Assembly: GCA_014379355.1 (NCBI GenBank)
Contig: JACMLX010000083.1
Coordinates: 1-64,000 of the forward strand
Origin: Gemmatimonadaceae bacterium
Lineage (GTDB): Bacteria; Gemmatimonadota; Gemmatimonadetes; Gemmatimonadales; Gemmatimonadaceae
Length of the DNA: 64,000 nucleotides
Direction of reading: 5' to 3'
The position numbers and the translations under genes are program-made. The notes below the pieces were generated by a model. The model saw only the letters and a program-made list of their open reading frames with translations, did no database searches and was not told the DNA's origin. Positions 17,478 through 29,682 of this stretch are shown in pieces (positions within the stretch are counted from its first letter, which is position 1; every line of letters begins with the position of its first letter).

Positions 17478-18445
17478 CAGAGCTTCCCCGCCAGCAGCAG
17501 TCCGGCCGTGACACGCGTGGCCTGGCCCACGTTGCGACCGGTCAACACCTGCGATCCGCCCAGCATCAGCAACACTCCCCTGCTCCGTGGAACCGCATAA
17601 CGCACATGCGCGTCGAGGCGCGTGAAATTCATCCGATTCGACACGAACGGCATGTCCTGCCGGCGAATGTCGCCACCGCCGAGCGTGCGCTGTTGCACGA
17701 GCGACAGCGGTGCGAACAACCCATGTCCCTGATAACCCAGCGTCAGCGCCGATTCCGTCACGTCCGGCATCTGCACTTCGTTGGTCAGGTACAGCTGATT
17801 GTTCGTGTAGTACGAGACACGATCGAGCGTGACGTTGCCGCGCCGCGTGTACGCCATCGATCCGTTCACGAACAGGCCGTTCCGACCTTGAAACGACAGC
17901 AGACCGCGGCCAGTCGCACGCTCGCTGGACGAGCCGATCGACATCGGGTAGAAGTCCGGTGTGTAATCGGTGGTCGGCACCGTGCCGCTGATGGCCACGA
18001 TGCCCTGCAGCATGCCCGACGTCGTGAGCGGCGTGTTGAACGCGCGGTACTTGAGGCCGACCGTCACGTCCTGATGGCCGCTCTGACCTTCCAGCACCCC
18101 CTGACTTGCCCTGGTCGAGACGTACGGCAACGACGCGATGATATTGAGACGATCGGTGACGCCGTACGCCGTCATGTACGTTGCCGACGTCGTTGTGAGC
18201 GTACCGATGTTCCCGTTCGCACGCTTCAGCGTGCCTTCCCAGTAGTCGGTCCACTGCTCTCGCGTATACACCACGCCGGCGCAGAGCACGCGGAACTTCA
18301 TGAAGTCGGCATCGTCGAGAGTCTGTGCGCGCGCAGGTGTGCCAGCACCCACCGAGAGCACGACCAGAGCGGTGGCGACGGACGACGGCGCCAGTGCACC
18401 GATCGTGCGGTCACGGCGAGTCAGACGAAAGAAATTCATGCGCAA
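17477..18445 (-). CDS. Outer-membrane beta-barrel protein, unknown function
   Basis: A 322-residue protein with a long basic signal peptide ending around ARAQT and then alternating polar/hydrophobic beta strands with Gly and aromatic residues, such as VTVGLKYRAF, GLFVNGSMAYTRRGNV and LTLGYQGHGLFAPL. That is the pattern of a porin-like barrel of the transporter/MetA-pathway phenol-degradation type, but I do not assign a named family. It is coupled to the VHPO/PAP2-like lipoprotein gene through a TGATG junction, so a surface channel or receptor working with that enzyme is a fair inference. ATG 18439 is an equally possible start. Confidence 0.75.
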   Translation of the reverse strand: MRMNFFRLTRRDRTIGALAPSSVATALVVLSVGAGTPARAQTLDDADFMKFRVLCAGVVYTREQWTDYWEGTLKRANGNIGTLTTTSATYMTAYGVTDRLNIIASLPYVSTRASQGVLEGQSGHQDVTVGLKYRAFNTPLTTSGMLQGIVAISGTVPTTDYTPDFYPMSIGSSSERATGRGLLSFQGRNGLFVNGSMAYTRRGNVTLDRVSYYTNNQLYLTNEVQMPDVTESALTLGYQGHGLFAPLSLVQQRTLGGGDIRRQDMPFVSNRMNFTRLDAHVRYAVPRSRGVLLMLGGSQVLTGRNVGQATRVTAGLLLAGKL

Positions 18446-18484
18446 CGATGGGAAGCGGGGTGCACGTACACCCCTGGTTCAATG

Positions 18485-19882
18485 TCAGCGGCCCGAGACG
18501 GCCACTGGTCGAGCTGACGGTCCGGCTGGTGCTTTTGTTTCCACCGCGTGCGGCAGGTCATTGTCCTGCACGAACTGCACGCAGAGCGCCGCCACCGCCA
18601 TGCAGATGCCGCCGAGCATGACCACGTACAGCGGCGTCTGTGGATTGTCGGCGCCGAAGAAGAAGCGCGTGATCGGACCGAAGAAGAGTGCGGCAAATAT
18701 TTCAGGCAGCACGATGAAGAAGTTGAACACGCCCATGTACACACCCATGCGCTCGACCGGCAGCGAGCTCGAAAGCATGGCATACGGCATGGACAGGATC
18801 GACGCCCACGCGATGCCGACGCCGATCATCGACAGGATCAGCATGTTGGGCTCGTGAATGAGCCAGACGCTCAACAGACCGAGCGCACCGCACAGCAGTG
18901 CGCCGGTGTGCACCGTCTTGCGACTCGTGGCGGCGGCGAGCCGCGGCAACACGAGTGCGACGAGGAAACAGGTGATCGAATAGAACGCGAACACCGTCCC
19001 GCCCCACGCCGCACCCTTCTCGTACAGATCCGACTTCACGTCCACCGCACCGAACACATGGCGCGCCGTTGCCGGCACGAAGAAGATCCACATGCAGAAC
19101 AGTCCCATCCACGTGAACAACTGCACGACGGCGAGCTGGCGCATCGTCGCCGGCATCTCGCGGATCGCCACCATCACTTCGGACACCATTGCGCCAATCC
19201 CATGCTTCTCGGCCTTGGCGCGCTTGAACGCTTCCATGTCCTCAGGCGGGAACTCGTCCGTCGTGAAGACCGTCCAGAGCACGCACAACAAGAACACCAC
19301 CGCACCCGCCTGGAACGAGTACTTGACCGTCAGCGGAATTCCACTCGGCGTGTTACCAACGACTCCGAACTTGCCCAGAACCCATGGCAGAGCGTTCGCG
19401 AAGCTGGCGCCGATGCCGATCATCAGCGACTGCATCACGAACCCGGCAGTCCGCTGCGATGCGACGAGCTTGTCGGCGACGAAAGCGCGGAACGGTTCCA
19501 TCGAGATGTTGATCGAGCCATCGAGGATCCACAGCAGGCTGGCGGCCATCCACAGCGAGGTCGACGTCGGCATGAAGAACAATGCGATCGACGCGAGCAC
19601 GGCACCGGTCAGGAAATACGGGCGCCGCCGACCCAGTCGGCCCCAGGTCCGATCACTCAACGCGCCGACGATCGGCTGCACGATGAGCCCTGTCAGCGGC
19701 GCGGCGAGCCACAGTAGCGGCACTTCGTCCGGCGAGGCGCCGAGCCGCTCGTAGACGGCCGACATGTTGGCAAGCTGCAGGCCCCAGCCGAACTGGATGC
19801 CAAGAAACCCGAAGCTCATGTTGAAAAGCTGCCAGAAATCCAGGCGCTTTCGCTCCATCGGGAAGCCTGCGTTACGAGTCAT
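18485..19882 (-). CDS. MFS sugar porter, MalY/SLC45-like
   Basis: A 465-residue inner-membrane protein with 12 predicted helices. The N-terminus [20 protein letters not shown], then [18 protein letters not shown] and GRRRPYF, is characteristic of the glycoside-pentoside-hexuronide / SLC45-like branch of the major facilitator superfamily, which includes the Caulobacter maltose porter MalY and plant sucrose carriers. Proton-coupled uptake of maltose or another disaccharide is expected. A shorter start at 19858 (MERKRLDF) exists, but ATG 19882 has a G-rich stretch upstream. It is only 39 bp downstream-facing from the barrel gene start at 18445, on the same strand, so it may be first in the operon 19882-15912. 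A paralogue lies at 28259-29617 next to trehalase. Confidence 0.9.
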   Translation of the reverse strand: MTRNAGFPMERKRLDFWQLFNMSFGFLGIQFGWGLQLANMSAVYERLGASPDEVPLLWLAAPLTGLIVQPIVGALSDRTWGRLGRRRPYFLTGAVLASIALFFMPTSTSLWMAASLLWILDGSINISMEPFRAFVADKLVASQRTAGFVMQSLMIGIGASFANALPWVLGKFGVVGNTPSGIPLTVKYSFQAGAVVFLLCVLWTVFTTDEFPPEDMEAFKRAKAEKHGIGAMVSEVMVAIREMPATMRQLAVVQLFTWMGLFCMWIFFVPATARHVFGAVDVKSDLYEKGAAWGGTVFAFYSITCFLVALVLPRLAAATSRKTVHTGALLCGALGLLSVWLIHEPNMLILSMIGVGIAWASILSMPYAMLSSSLPVERMGVYMGVFNFFIVLPEIFAALFFGPITRFFFGADNPQTPLYVVMLGGICMAVAALCVQFVQDNDLPHAVETKAPAGPSARPVAVSGR

Positions 19883-20077
19883 TCAGTAACCCCCACAAAC
19901 GGCTGCGGCGGGTTCCTGCCGTGCATCGACAGGGACGGTCAGGGGAGAATCTGGCTACCGTGCTGAGCGTTGTGAAGCGCGATCGCGGTAAAAATTCATC
20001 TGGGATTCATGTTCGGCAAGACGCCTGGCCCGGCGCAGCGCAGACAAGCGTCGGTCGGCGTGACTATTTTGCTCGCC
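19883..20077. promoter_or_regulatory. Divergent spacer, MFS porter / hypothetical gene
   Basis: A 195-bp divergent spacer that must carry promoters for both strands. An AT-rich TAAAAATT at 19989-19996 could be a -10 element for the plus strand, but the nearest TTGTGA is only about 13 bases away, so I do not claim a promoter. Confidence 0.35.
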
Positions 20078-20572
20078 ATGCCACCACTTTCGCCGTACCG
20101 CTCCCTTCCCGCCGAGCGCCGTGTCGCGCTCGTCGCCTACGAAATCAAGACGCAGCGGGAGGCGCGGTCGATTTTCATCCAGCGCCTCGTTGGTCGCGGT
20201 GGCGGATTCCGTCCCGCCTCGTTCCAGAACTGGCCGGCCGAGCGATTGGCGCAGGAAGTCGTGCGCCTGAAGGTCGAGTCGGCGCAGGACGAACTGGGCC
20301 TGATGCAGACGCTGTACGTGGATCTCGAACCGGCCATCCAGTCAACGTTTCTCGACGCGGCCGGCGTCAAGCACGACAAGGGTCGCATCGATGAAAACGC
20401 CGAGCCGCCGTTCTGCAGCGCGGATTCCGTGAAGACGGCCGCCGACGCCGCCATCGCGCAGCACGGCGACGATGGTGTGCGCTACCTGCGCACGATTCAT
20501 CGGTACGCGTCGGAGTCGTGGCCGGGGCTCGAAGACGTGATCGCCGCCCTCGAACCGCCCTCGGCAGCGTAG
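20078..20572 (+). CDS. Conserved-looking hypothetical protein, 164 aa
   Basis: A 164-residue soluble protein starting MPPLSPYRSLPAERR at ATG 20078. The codon pattern is typical of the neighbours, and the protein has a mixed alpha-helical composition: EIKTQREARSIFIQRLVGR, then AERLAQEVVRLKVESAQDEL, and a C-terminal RYLRTIHRYASESW helix. No signal peptide, membrane segment or metal motif is seen. An upstream in-frame ATG at 20009 is possible, but the added residues look non-coding. It stands alone between a divergent porter and the convergent ASPIC operon. I do not recognise the family. Confidence 0.65.
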   Translation: MPPLSPYRSLPAERRVALVAYEIKTQREARSIFIQRLVGRGGGFRPASFQNWPAERLAQEVVRLKVESAQDELGLMQTLYVDLEPAIQSTFLDAAGVKHDKGRIDENAEPPFCSADSVKTAADAAIAQHGDDGVRYLRTIHRYASESWPGLEDVIAALEPPSAA

Positions 20573-20595
20573 AGTCGGTGCGAGTGCCTGAACGT

Positions 20596-20617
20596 CGTCG
20601 CGCTCTCAGGCGCGACG
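20596..20617. terminator. Bidirectional hairpin between convergent genes
   Basis: Perfect 8-bp stem CGTCGCGC / GCGCGACG around a 6-base loop, lying between the stop of the plus-strand hypothetical gene (20572) and the stop of the minus-strand ASPIC gene (20675). There is no real T-run on either side, so termination would be weak or factor-assisted. Confidence 0.45.
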
Positions 20618-20674
20618 CGTTCCGTTATGCAGGAGTCACGCTCGGTTGCGTCATTCGCACAACGAAGCTGAATG

Positions 20675-22993
20675 TCACTTCGGCATCGGCATGTTCATTG
20701 ACGGCCCGCTGCCGGAGGGCGTCGTCCTGAACGGCACCGGCGGCCGATTGAGCACCGTCGGCTGCCCGCCCTGCACGATCTCGTAATACCGATTCGCCGC
20801 GAGGTTCGTGAACGCGGCGCGCGAGAGCGCCTTGTCGGGCCAGCGAACGCGCACCTCCTTCACCGTCGTGGCGGCGCCAAGGCCGACATGCATCTCGAGC
20901 GGGCCGGCGCCGAACGATCCGCCGGTGCCGACCGTGCGATGGATGCTGCGCATCCTCCCCGCTGAATCCGCGACGATCAACTCCAGTCGCGCGCCGATGG
21001 CGCTGCGGTTTGCACTGCGGCCCTGCAATTTGAGCGTGATCCAGGCGTTGCCCGGCCAGCGTCCGGGATTGCCGAACAACACGCTGCTGGAGTTGTCGCC
21101 TTCATACGCACCGCCGATTTCGATGAAGACATCCTGATTGCCATCGCGATCGAGATCGGCGAACGCTGTGCCGTGGCCCTTCTGGATGTGCCCAAAGCCG
21201 CCGGGTGCCGTGACTTCCTCGAAGCGCGCGCCGCCGACACTGTGGAACATGCGATTGGGAATTGCGGTGCGCAGATCCGGATTGCCCGTACCGATGTAGA
21301 AGTCGAGCCATCCATCGTTGTCCAGACCGCCGAAGTTGCTGCCCATGCCATAGATCACCTTCCCGTCGAGTCCCACACGCTTCGAGACATCCTCGAAGGT
21401 GCCGTCGCCGCGATTGTGATAGAGCTTCGACATCTCGACGCCGAGCTGCTGGCCATTCATGGTGACCTGGAGCGGCAGGCCGAGGAATTCGCGCGCGACC
21501 ATTTCGTGCATCGCGGCGTTCACATCGTACGCCGGCACGAAGAGGTCCTCGAAGCCATCGTTGTCGAAGTCGAAGAACCAGGTCGAGAATGACGCGATCG
21601 GCTTCTCGACGCCGGCCGCGGCCGTCCGCTCCTCGAAGCGCCACTTGCCGTCCGGACCTGCTCCGCGATTCATGTACAGGCGATTCTTGTCGAACAGCAC
21701 GGACACGTAGAGATCCGGCAACCCATCGTTGTTTACATCGCCCCACGTCGCACCCTTCGCGAAGGCATCGAAGTTCAATCCGGCATCGGCCGACACTTCG
21801 GTGAAGGTGCCGTTGCCGTTGTTGTGAAAGAGTTTCGAGCGCAGTGGCGGCGTGCCTTTCAGCTTCGCGTACGACTCGTACGCGACGAAGAGATCGAGAT
21901 TGCCGTCCAGATCGTAGTCGGCCCACGCGGCGGAGTTGGTGCCGCCGAGTGAAAAGAGTCCGGCATCGACCGTGACGTCCTCGAAATGACCGGCACCGTC
22001 GTTGCGCAGCAGCGAGAACGGGAACTGTCCGGCATCGCCCAACCACGCGCCACGCAATACGAGCACATCGTCATCACCGTCGTTGTCGAAATCGGCGTGT
22101 GTGATGTTCAGGCCACCCGTGATGCCCTCGAGTCCGGCATCGGCCGTCCTGTCGGTGTAGCCACCGTGGCCGTCGGCGAGGAACACATGCATCGGATCGT
22201 CAAAACCCCACGACGATGTCATCACGTCGAGCAGACCATCGCCGTTCAGGTCTTCGATGACCACGCCACCTGCGTGCCCGAACACATCGAGACCCACGTT
22301 GTGTGCGATGTTGGGGAATTCCGGGAACGCATCGGACGCACCGAGGCCGATGTTCGGCACGAGTAACGCCGGCGGGACACTGTCCGGATAGTTGCCGATC
22401 TGCAGGTGCGCGAGGTTGAGCAGCCACTGCGAGCCGCGGTCATCGGGAAACTGCTGCAGCAACTTCGTGTAGCGTTCGATCGCACCGCGCGCACCTTCCT
22501 GCTTCTTGTGGCGGGCGCCACCCTTGAGCGGCAGGATGCAGATGTTCGCCGCCGCATCGGTGGTGCAGTTCTCCACTTCACCGAGGCGCAGGTACGCGAT
22601 CGCGAGCAGATCGAACGTCGATTTGTTGGCGGGCTTGATGTGATCCCACGACATGCCGGATTCGAGCAGGATCGTCTCGAGCCCGCCGATCGCCTCGCGC
22701 ACCTTGCCGGCGCGCAGCAACTCTTCCGCGAGCTGCGTGCGCAGCTTGAGCTGATCGTCGCCCTGTCGGCCGACGATCAGCGACTGCAATTCCGTCGCGC
22801 GCTCGAGGTTGAGAAAGCTGTTGGAGCTCGGATATTCACGTCCACGCGCTGCCACCGCGCGCAGCGTTTCGATCAGGCGCAGCGAGCCGGCCGTCTGTTC
22901 GCGTTGTCGCGGCCTGGCGGCGGCTTCCTGTCGGCATCCGAGAAAACTGAGGCACGCCGCCAGATGCATGAAGAACGTGGCGCCGGTGCGCAT
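20675..22993 (-). CDS. ASPIC/UnbV (CRTAC1-type) VCBS-repeat lipoprotein with helical N-domain (copy 1)
   Basis: A 772-residue protein. The N-terminal third is a lipoprotein signal (CLSFLGC), then a TPR-like helical domain with a cysteine pair eight residues apart (CTTDAAANIC) and the motif NICILPLKGGARH. The middle carries at least seven FG-GAP/VCBS blades with calcium-type loops such as DLNGDGLLD, DFDNDGDDD and DLDGNLD, expected to form a beta-propeller. The C-terminus is an ASPIC/UnbV domain (TVGTGGSFGAGPLEMHVGLG ... VRWPD). I use ATG 22993 because it gives a lipobox at the right distance and a length within one residue of the adjacent paralogue; ATG 23083 and 23014 are alternatives. It is the last gene of the trehalase operon. 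Function unknown; binding of glycan or another ligand at the cell surface is likely. Confidence 0.88.
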   Translation of the reverse strand: MRTGATFFMHLAACLSFLGCRQEAAARPRQREQTAGSLRLIETLRAVAARGREYPSSNSFLNLERATELQSLIVGRQGDDQLKLRTQLAEELLRAGKVREAIGGLETILLESGMSWDHIKPANKSTFDLLAIAYLRLGEVENCTTDAAANICILPLKGGARHKKQEGARGAIERYTKLLQQFPDDRGSQWLLNLAHLQIGNYPDSVPPALLVPNIGLGASDAFPEFPNIAHNVGLDVFGHAGGVVIEDLNGDGLLDVMTSSWGFDDPMHVFLADGHGGYTDRTADAGLEGITGGLNITHADFDNDGDDDVLVLRGAWLGDAGQFPFSLLRNDGAGHFEDVTVDAGLFSLGGTNSAAWADYDLDGNLDLFVAYESYAKLKGTPPLRSKLFHNNGNGTFTEVSADAGLNFDAFAKGATWGDVNNDGLPDLYVSVLFDKNRLYMNRGAGPDGKWRFEERTAAAGVEKPIASFSTWFFDFDNDGFEDLFVPAYDVNAAMHEMVAREFLGLPLQVTMNGQQLGVEMSKLYHNRGDGTFEDVSKRVGLDGKVIYGMGSNFGGLDNDGWLDFYIGTGNPDLRTAIPNRMFHSVGGARFEEVTAPGGFGHIQKGHGTAFADLDRDGNQDVFIEIGGAYEGDNSSSVLFGNPGRWPGNAWITLKLQGRSANRSAIGARLELIVADSAGRMRSIHRTVGTGGSFGAGPLEMHVGLGAATTVKEVRVRWPDKALSRAAFTNLAANRYYEIVQGGQPTVLNRPPVPFRTTPSGSGPSMNMPMPK

Positions 22994-23170
22994 GGGGCTC
23001 GCGAAACACAACATGAACGCTTCATGAAAGGGGATGCAGATATGTTCGGGGGTGGTAGTGAAAATCGCCAGCCTGCGCTGCACATTCAGCGGGGGACGCG
23101 AGGCTGCCAGCTATTCCCGCCGCACGCCCGACCTGCGAGATACGTCAGATCTGCAGACGATGGCGGACGA

Positions 23171-25491
<2,321 letters not shown>

Positions 25492-25492
<1 letters not shown>

Positions 25493-26634
25493 CAGTAGCG
25501 CGCCGTGGCCGGCTGAAACGTGCGCCAGCTGTGCCAGAATTCCTGACTCGCGTTGATGGGCGCGAGATTCCCGGCCGGCCCTTTGCCGTTCAGTGCGTAC
25601 GCCGCCTGCGCGCTGACCAGTGAATCGCCACGGAGCGCGAACTGTGTCGCAGCATCCGGTCGCTGGAACGCGAAATAGCTGACGGTGTCGGGGCCGAGTG
25701 CCAGCACGATCGGCACGCCACCGACGGTGTCGTTGATGACACGTTCACGGCGCAAGCGCTTCCAGTCGTACGCCTTGGCCGCACCGCCCTGCGCGACACC
25801 CACGACCCACGACTTGTCGCGCCACGACGCCGTATCGGTACCGGTGAGGCCACCGGCACGCGTGCCACGTTCATAGGCATAGTCCTTTGCGTACTCGCTC
25901 GTGAACGCCGGATCGGCCTGCATCACCAGCGTCTCCGGATGCAACTTCATCCACTGCTTGAGCGACACCTGCACGCTCGGCAGTTCCGGCATCGCGGCGC
26001 CTTTGCGCGGACCGATGATTGCCTCGCCATTGGCCTGGCGCCACCAGCTGCCGGTGGTGCGATCCTCGAACATCGCGTTGAAGTGATCCATGCCGACGAG
26101 CCGGAACGTCTCGAGCGAATCGTGCACGGTCGGGCGAAACACGCGCCCTGTGCGACAGACCGTGCAATAACTCACGAGAATCGGCTTGCCGGCGAGTGTG
26201 TCGCGGACCTGATGGTGATACCCGATGTACTGCAACGGATACGCGCGTGACTGACCGTCCATCTCGATGCCGACGACGAGGCGATCCGGCGCCACCGTGT
26301 TGGCCGATGCCGGCTGCATGTTGACGACGGTCGGCTGCAGGAACATGTGATCTGCAGCCATCCGGAAGTTGAACGCGTACGTCACGCCGGCGACGACCAG
26401 CAGCGCGACGGGCACCACGTATCGCAGGCGTCCCGGACTGCGCCATGCCGGCAACAGCCCGGCCAGCACCATCAGTCCGAACACGCTTCGCGCCGCCCAG
26501 CGCCATTGATACAACGCGTATGCCAGTTCGATGCTTCGCATCCGCTGGCTGCCCGGCATCGGCATGATGAAATACACGAGCGCAATCTCGAGCACGACAA
26601 GTCCGATCGAGCCGACCCAGAACAAGGCCTTCAT
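25492..26634 (-). CDS. DUF3179-family membrane-anchored protein
   Basis: A 380-residue protein with three or four hydrophobic segments in the first 100 residues (VGSIGLVVLEIALVYFIM, SVFGLMVLAGLLPAW, YVVPVALLVVAGVTYAF) and a periplasmic domain of the DUF3179 type. The domain shows the typical PLQYIGYHHQVRDTLAGKP and YCTVCRTGRVF, with a CxxC pair that could bind a metal or form a disulfide, and DHFNAMFEDRTTGSWWRQ. No enzymatic activity is established for the family. ATG 26634 overlaps the trehalase stop (ATGA) and its own stop overlaps the start of the next ASPIC gene, so it sits as the middle member of a coupled operon. That suggests it acts together with the ASPIC lipoproteins in the envelope. 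Confidence 0.87.
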
Positions 26635-28262
26635 CGTACTTCTCCCATCCGTGCGAGTGCGAGTGCGACGCCGTTCGTCCAGCCGAAACCATCCTGCGTC
26701 GGATACTCACCGCCGCCGGCCGGTCGCGTCAGGTCGAGCACGTCGTACTTCTCGGTCATCTTGCCGACTGCCGCGTAAGTGCGACGATTGAGCGTGAGCC
26801 ATCGATCGCGCGCCATGTCGGCCAGATCGGCTCGACCGTACCGTCGCACGCCTTCCATGCCGATCCACTGCAGCGGCGGCCAGCCGTTCGGCGCATCCCA
26901 TTGCTGGCCCGAGCGAATCAACGTCGTCACGAATCCGCCGGGGCGCAGAAAGTCGCGTTCGAGTCGCGCGGCCACTGCCTTGCCCTGCTCTGCCGATGCG
27001 AGTCCGAAGTACAGCGGTGCGGCCGCCGCCATAGTTGGGCGATCCGTGACACGTTCACCCGTCTTCCAGCGCACGTCGTAGAAAAATCCACTCTTCGCGT
27101 CCCACGCCGCCGCCATCAGTGCCTTCTGTCGGGCAGCGGCGGCGGCGTCGAATTTCACCGCGATCAGCGAATCACCGGCCGCGTTCCTCACTCGTCGAAA
27201 CGCCGCGATGGTGCGTTCAGTGTGATACAGAAGGCTGTTCAGGTCGATCGGCGCGAGATCAGTCGTCTCGAGGGTGCGCAGGTCGGTGGTGTCACGCATC
27301 CATCGACTGGAGAAATCCCATCCACTTTCTGCCGCTGCGCGAATGTTGCGATAGAGCGGTGCGCGCTTCGCGTCGGGCAGTGATTCGCCGAGCAGATAGT
27401 CCTCGCGATACGACTCCGGACGCGGCTCCGGGCGATCATCCCAGTAGCGATTGAGCAGCGCACCGTCACGCATCCGGACGGCACGACGATTGGCCTCGCC
27501 GGGCGCCAGCACTGCAGCGCCGTCCATCCAGAACGCATACTCCGCTTCCATCGCGTCGAGATACTTCAAGGCCTGCGTCGTATCCGTCGCGGTGGCGTAC
27601 AAGCCCACCATCGCGGCGAAGTACGGAGGCTGGCTGCGGCCGAGATAGTAGGTGCGATTCCCGTTCGGAATGTGACCGACCGTCGAGATCAGATTCGCGA
27701 AGTTGTCGAGCATGTTGCCCACCAGGTCAGTGCGCTTGCTGTCGATCAGGCCGAGCATGGTGAAGTACGAATCCCAGTAATAGACCTCGCGGAATCGGCC
27801 GCCGGGCACGACGTACGGCTTCGGCATCGGGATCAGCGACGAGCGCGCGTCGGTGGAATCGGCGGCGCGTGTCAGCAGCGGCCAGAGATCGCGGATGTGC
27901 TGCTCCATGCCGGTCGTCGACGTGCTGCCCGGGACCGTGGCGGCGGGCATCGGCTGCGTGAACCATCGATTCACGAACACCTTCAGGTCGAAATCCGCCG
28001 CACCCTTCTCGGCATCGTAGCGCGCGCGCAGCGGCGCCGGCGCTTCGAGCGGACGCGCATCGACGAACGTTTTCGAGTCGGCGAAGAGGTGCGCCATCTG
28101 CACGTCGTGGAAGAGCGACCCGAGGTCGTGCGCGGGGTCGTATCCGCCCACTGCGTTCGGATTGCGCGACACCCAGGCACTCGTCTGGGTGACCGTCTTG
28201 CAGGCAGGCAGCACGAGCGCAACGCCAAGACCCATCAGGAACGCTCCGGCACGATATCTCAA
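26631..28262 (-). CDS. Trehalase (GH37), predicted lipoprotein
   Basis: Hydrolyses alpha,alpha-trehalose to two glucose molecules with inversion. The 543-residue protein carries both GH37 signatures, PGGRFREVYYWDSYFTML (from about residue 153) and QWDAPNGWPPLQ, the catalytic acid Asp316 in ESGWDFSSRW and the base Glu519 in GGGEYPTQDGFGWTNG. I propose TTG 28262 as start: it overlaps the MFS stop as TTGA, and supplies the basic residues RYR before a lipoprotein signal LVLPAC. ATG 28235 would leave a signal without any positive charge. A lipid anchor would place it in the periplasm, consistent with the MFS porter upstream importing the glucose or the disaccharide. The frame is open as far as 29294 but that is a shadow of the MFS gene. 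Confidence 0.93.
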   Translation of the reverse strand: MRYRAGAFLMGLGVALVLPACKTVTQTSAWVSRNPNAVGGYDPAHDLGSLFHDVQMAHLFADSKTFVDARPLEAPAPLRARYDAEKGAADFDLKVFVNRWFTQPMPAATVPGSTSTTGMEQHIRDLWPLLTRAADSTDARSSLIPMPKPYVVPGGRFREVYYWDSYFTMLGLIDSKRTDLVGNMLDNFANLISTVGHIPNGNRTYYLGRSQPPYFAAMVGLYATATDTTQALKYLDAMEAEYAFWMDGAAVLAPGEANRRAVRMRDGALLNRYWDDRPEPRPESYREDYLLGESLPDAKRAPLYRNIRAAAESGWDFSSRWMRDTTDLRTLETTDLAPIDLNSLLYHTERTIAAFRRVRNAAGDSLIAVKFDAAAAARQKALMAAAWDAKSGFFYDVRWKTGERVTDRPTMAAAAPLYFGLASAEQGKAVAARLERDFLRPGGFVTTLIRSGQQWDAPNGWPPLQWIGMEGVRRYGRADLADMARDRWLTLNRRTYAAVGKMTEKYDVLDLTRPAGGGEYPTQDGFGWTNGVALALARMGEVR

Positions 28263-29617
28263 TGTGGGGCCACCGAACTGAGGATGACATCCGAGGTGGC
28301 GCGACGGGGCGCCACCGTCACGAACGCGCAGGCGACGGCGGCACAGGCCAGCAATGCACCCGCGAGGCGGATGACGTTGGCCGGATTGCCACCGAGCAGT
28401 GGTTCGTAAAAGAACGGGAGCGTGACGTTCTGAATGAGCATCGGGATCACGATGAACATGTTGAACACACCCATATACACACCAACGCGATCTTTGGGGA
28501 TCGAGTCGGACAGCATGACGTACGGATTGCCCATCATGCTGCCCCACGCGAGGCCGATGCCGAGCATCGGGACGAACAGCAGCGTGCGACTCTGGATCGA
28601 GGGTATGACGAGCATCGCAACGGAAGCGGCCACGAGCGCGATGACGTGCATCCACTTCGCACCGATGCGGCGCGTGATCGGGATCATCGCGAAGGCGGCG
28701 ATGAACGCGATGAAGTTGTAGAACGCGCCGACCTGTCCGGTGACCAGTCCCGCCTCGCGGAACCCCGGCGACAACGGATCCTTGGTCTGGAAGAGTGTCA
28801 GCGCAAGCGCCGGTGCGATGTAGATCCAGTAGCAGAACATCGCGTACCACTGGAAGAACTTCATCACCGCCATCTGCCGCATCGTGGTGGGCATGTCGCG
28901 GAATGCGTCGGCGATTTCCTTGAGCGTGTGGCCGAACCCTTTCGGCATCGCCTCGATGCGCGTGCGTTCGTCGGGCGAGAGCGGCAACTCCGGGGTCGTC
29001 TTCACGGACCAGAGAATCGACAGGATCGAAAAGGCAGCGCCCATCATGAAGGCGAGCATCGTGATCGTCGGAATGCCGCGATCGTTCACCGCGTCGCGAT
29101 TCATGCCCATGAACACCAGCAGCGACGGCGTGATGTACGACAGTGTCTGGCCCAGACCGGTGAACGCACTCTGCGTCAGGAACCCGAGCGACGTCTGCGC
29201 GCCCACGAGCCGATCGGAGACATACGCGCGATAGGGCTCCATGGTGATGTTGTTGGCCGCATCGAGCACCCACAGGATGCCGGCCGCCATCCACAGCGTG
29301 CGGCTGAACGGCATCGCGAACAGCGATAGCGAACAGAGGATCGCACCGATCAGGAAGTATGGCGTGCGACGACCACGCGGGCTGAGCGTGCGATCACTCA
29401 TCGCACCGATGATCGGCTGCACGATGAGTCCCGTGATCGGCCCCGCCAGGTAGAGGAACGGCAGGTTTGCTTCATCGGCGCCGAGATAGCGATAGATCGG
29501 ACTCATGTTGCCCTGCTGCAGTCCGAAGCTGTACTGGATGCCGAAGAACCCGATGTTCATGTTCACGATCTGCCCGAACGTGAGATGCACCTTCGGACTC
29601 GGGGACGCCATGGACAT
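28259..29617 (-). CDS. MFS sugar porter, MalY/SLC45-like (trehalase operon)
   Basis: A 452-residue, 12-helix inner-membrane porter clearly related to the protein at 18485-19882: [19 protein letters not shown], then [30 protein letters not shown], and [15 protein letters not shown]. The start is ATG 29617, with GAGG eight bases upstream; the longer open frame (to 29782) is arginine-rich and runs into the divergent promoter. Coupled by TTGA to the trehalase gene, so trehalose, glucose or a related disaccharide is the probable cargo. It is the first gene of a five-gene operon (29617 to 20675) in which junctions overlap by one to four bases. Confidence 0.9.
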   Translation of the reverse strand: MSMASPSPKVHLTFGQIVNMNIGFFGIQYSFGLQQGNMSPIYRYLGADEANLPFLYLAGPITGLIVQPIIGAMSDRTLSPRGRRTPYFLIGAILCSLSLFAMPFSRTLWMAAGILWVLDAANNITMEPYRAYVSDRLVGAQTSLGFLTQSAFTGLGQTLSYITPSLLVFMGMNRDAVNDRGIPTITMLAFMMGAAFSILSILWSVKTTPELPLSPDERTRIEAMPKGFGHTLKEIADAFRDMPTTMRQMAVMKFFQWYAMFCYWIYIAPALALTLFQTKDPLSPGFREAGLVTGQVGAFYNFIAFIAAFAMIPITRRIGAKWMHVIALVAASVAMLVIPSIQSRTLLFVPMLGIGLAWGSMMGNPYVMLSDSIPKDRVGVYMGVFNMFIVIPMLIQNVTLPFFYEPLLGGNPANVIRLAGALLACAAVACAFVTVAPRRATSDVILSSVAPH

Positions 29618-29674
29618 CAGTGAAGCCTCGCTCGCGTGATCGGATGCCGGGAACCGTGGCCGTGACGCTGCCAG

Positions 29675-29680
29675 TATAAT
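29675..29680 (+). promoter_or_regulatory. Candidate -10 box for the glucosidase gene
   Basis: A perfect TATAAT in the spacer between the divergent MFS and glucosidase genes. No TTGACA-like element lies 16-18 bases upstream (the site reads GAACCG or AACCGT), so this is a candidate only. Transcription from it would begin near 29687, leaving very little or no leader before the coding frame. Confidence 0.35.
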
Positions 29681-29682
29681 GT

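Noticed and set aside
17478-18254. Upstream extension of the VHPO-like gene to 780 residues
   Set aside because: The added part is an out-of-frame reading of the beta-barrel gene; the lipoprotein signal at 17477 marks the start.
28263-29294. Extension of the trehalase frame to 887 residues
   Set aside because: It overlaps the MFS gene out of frame; the TTGA junction and lipobox fix the start near 28262.
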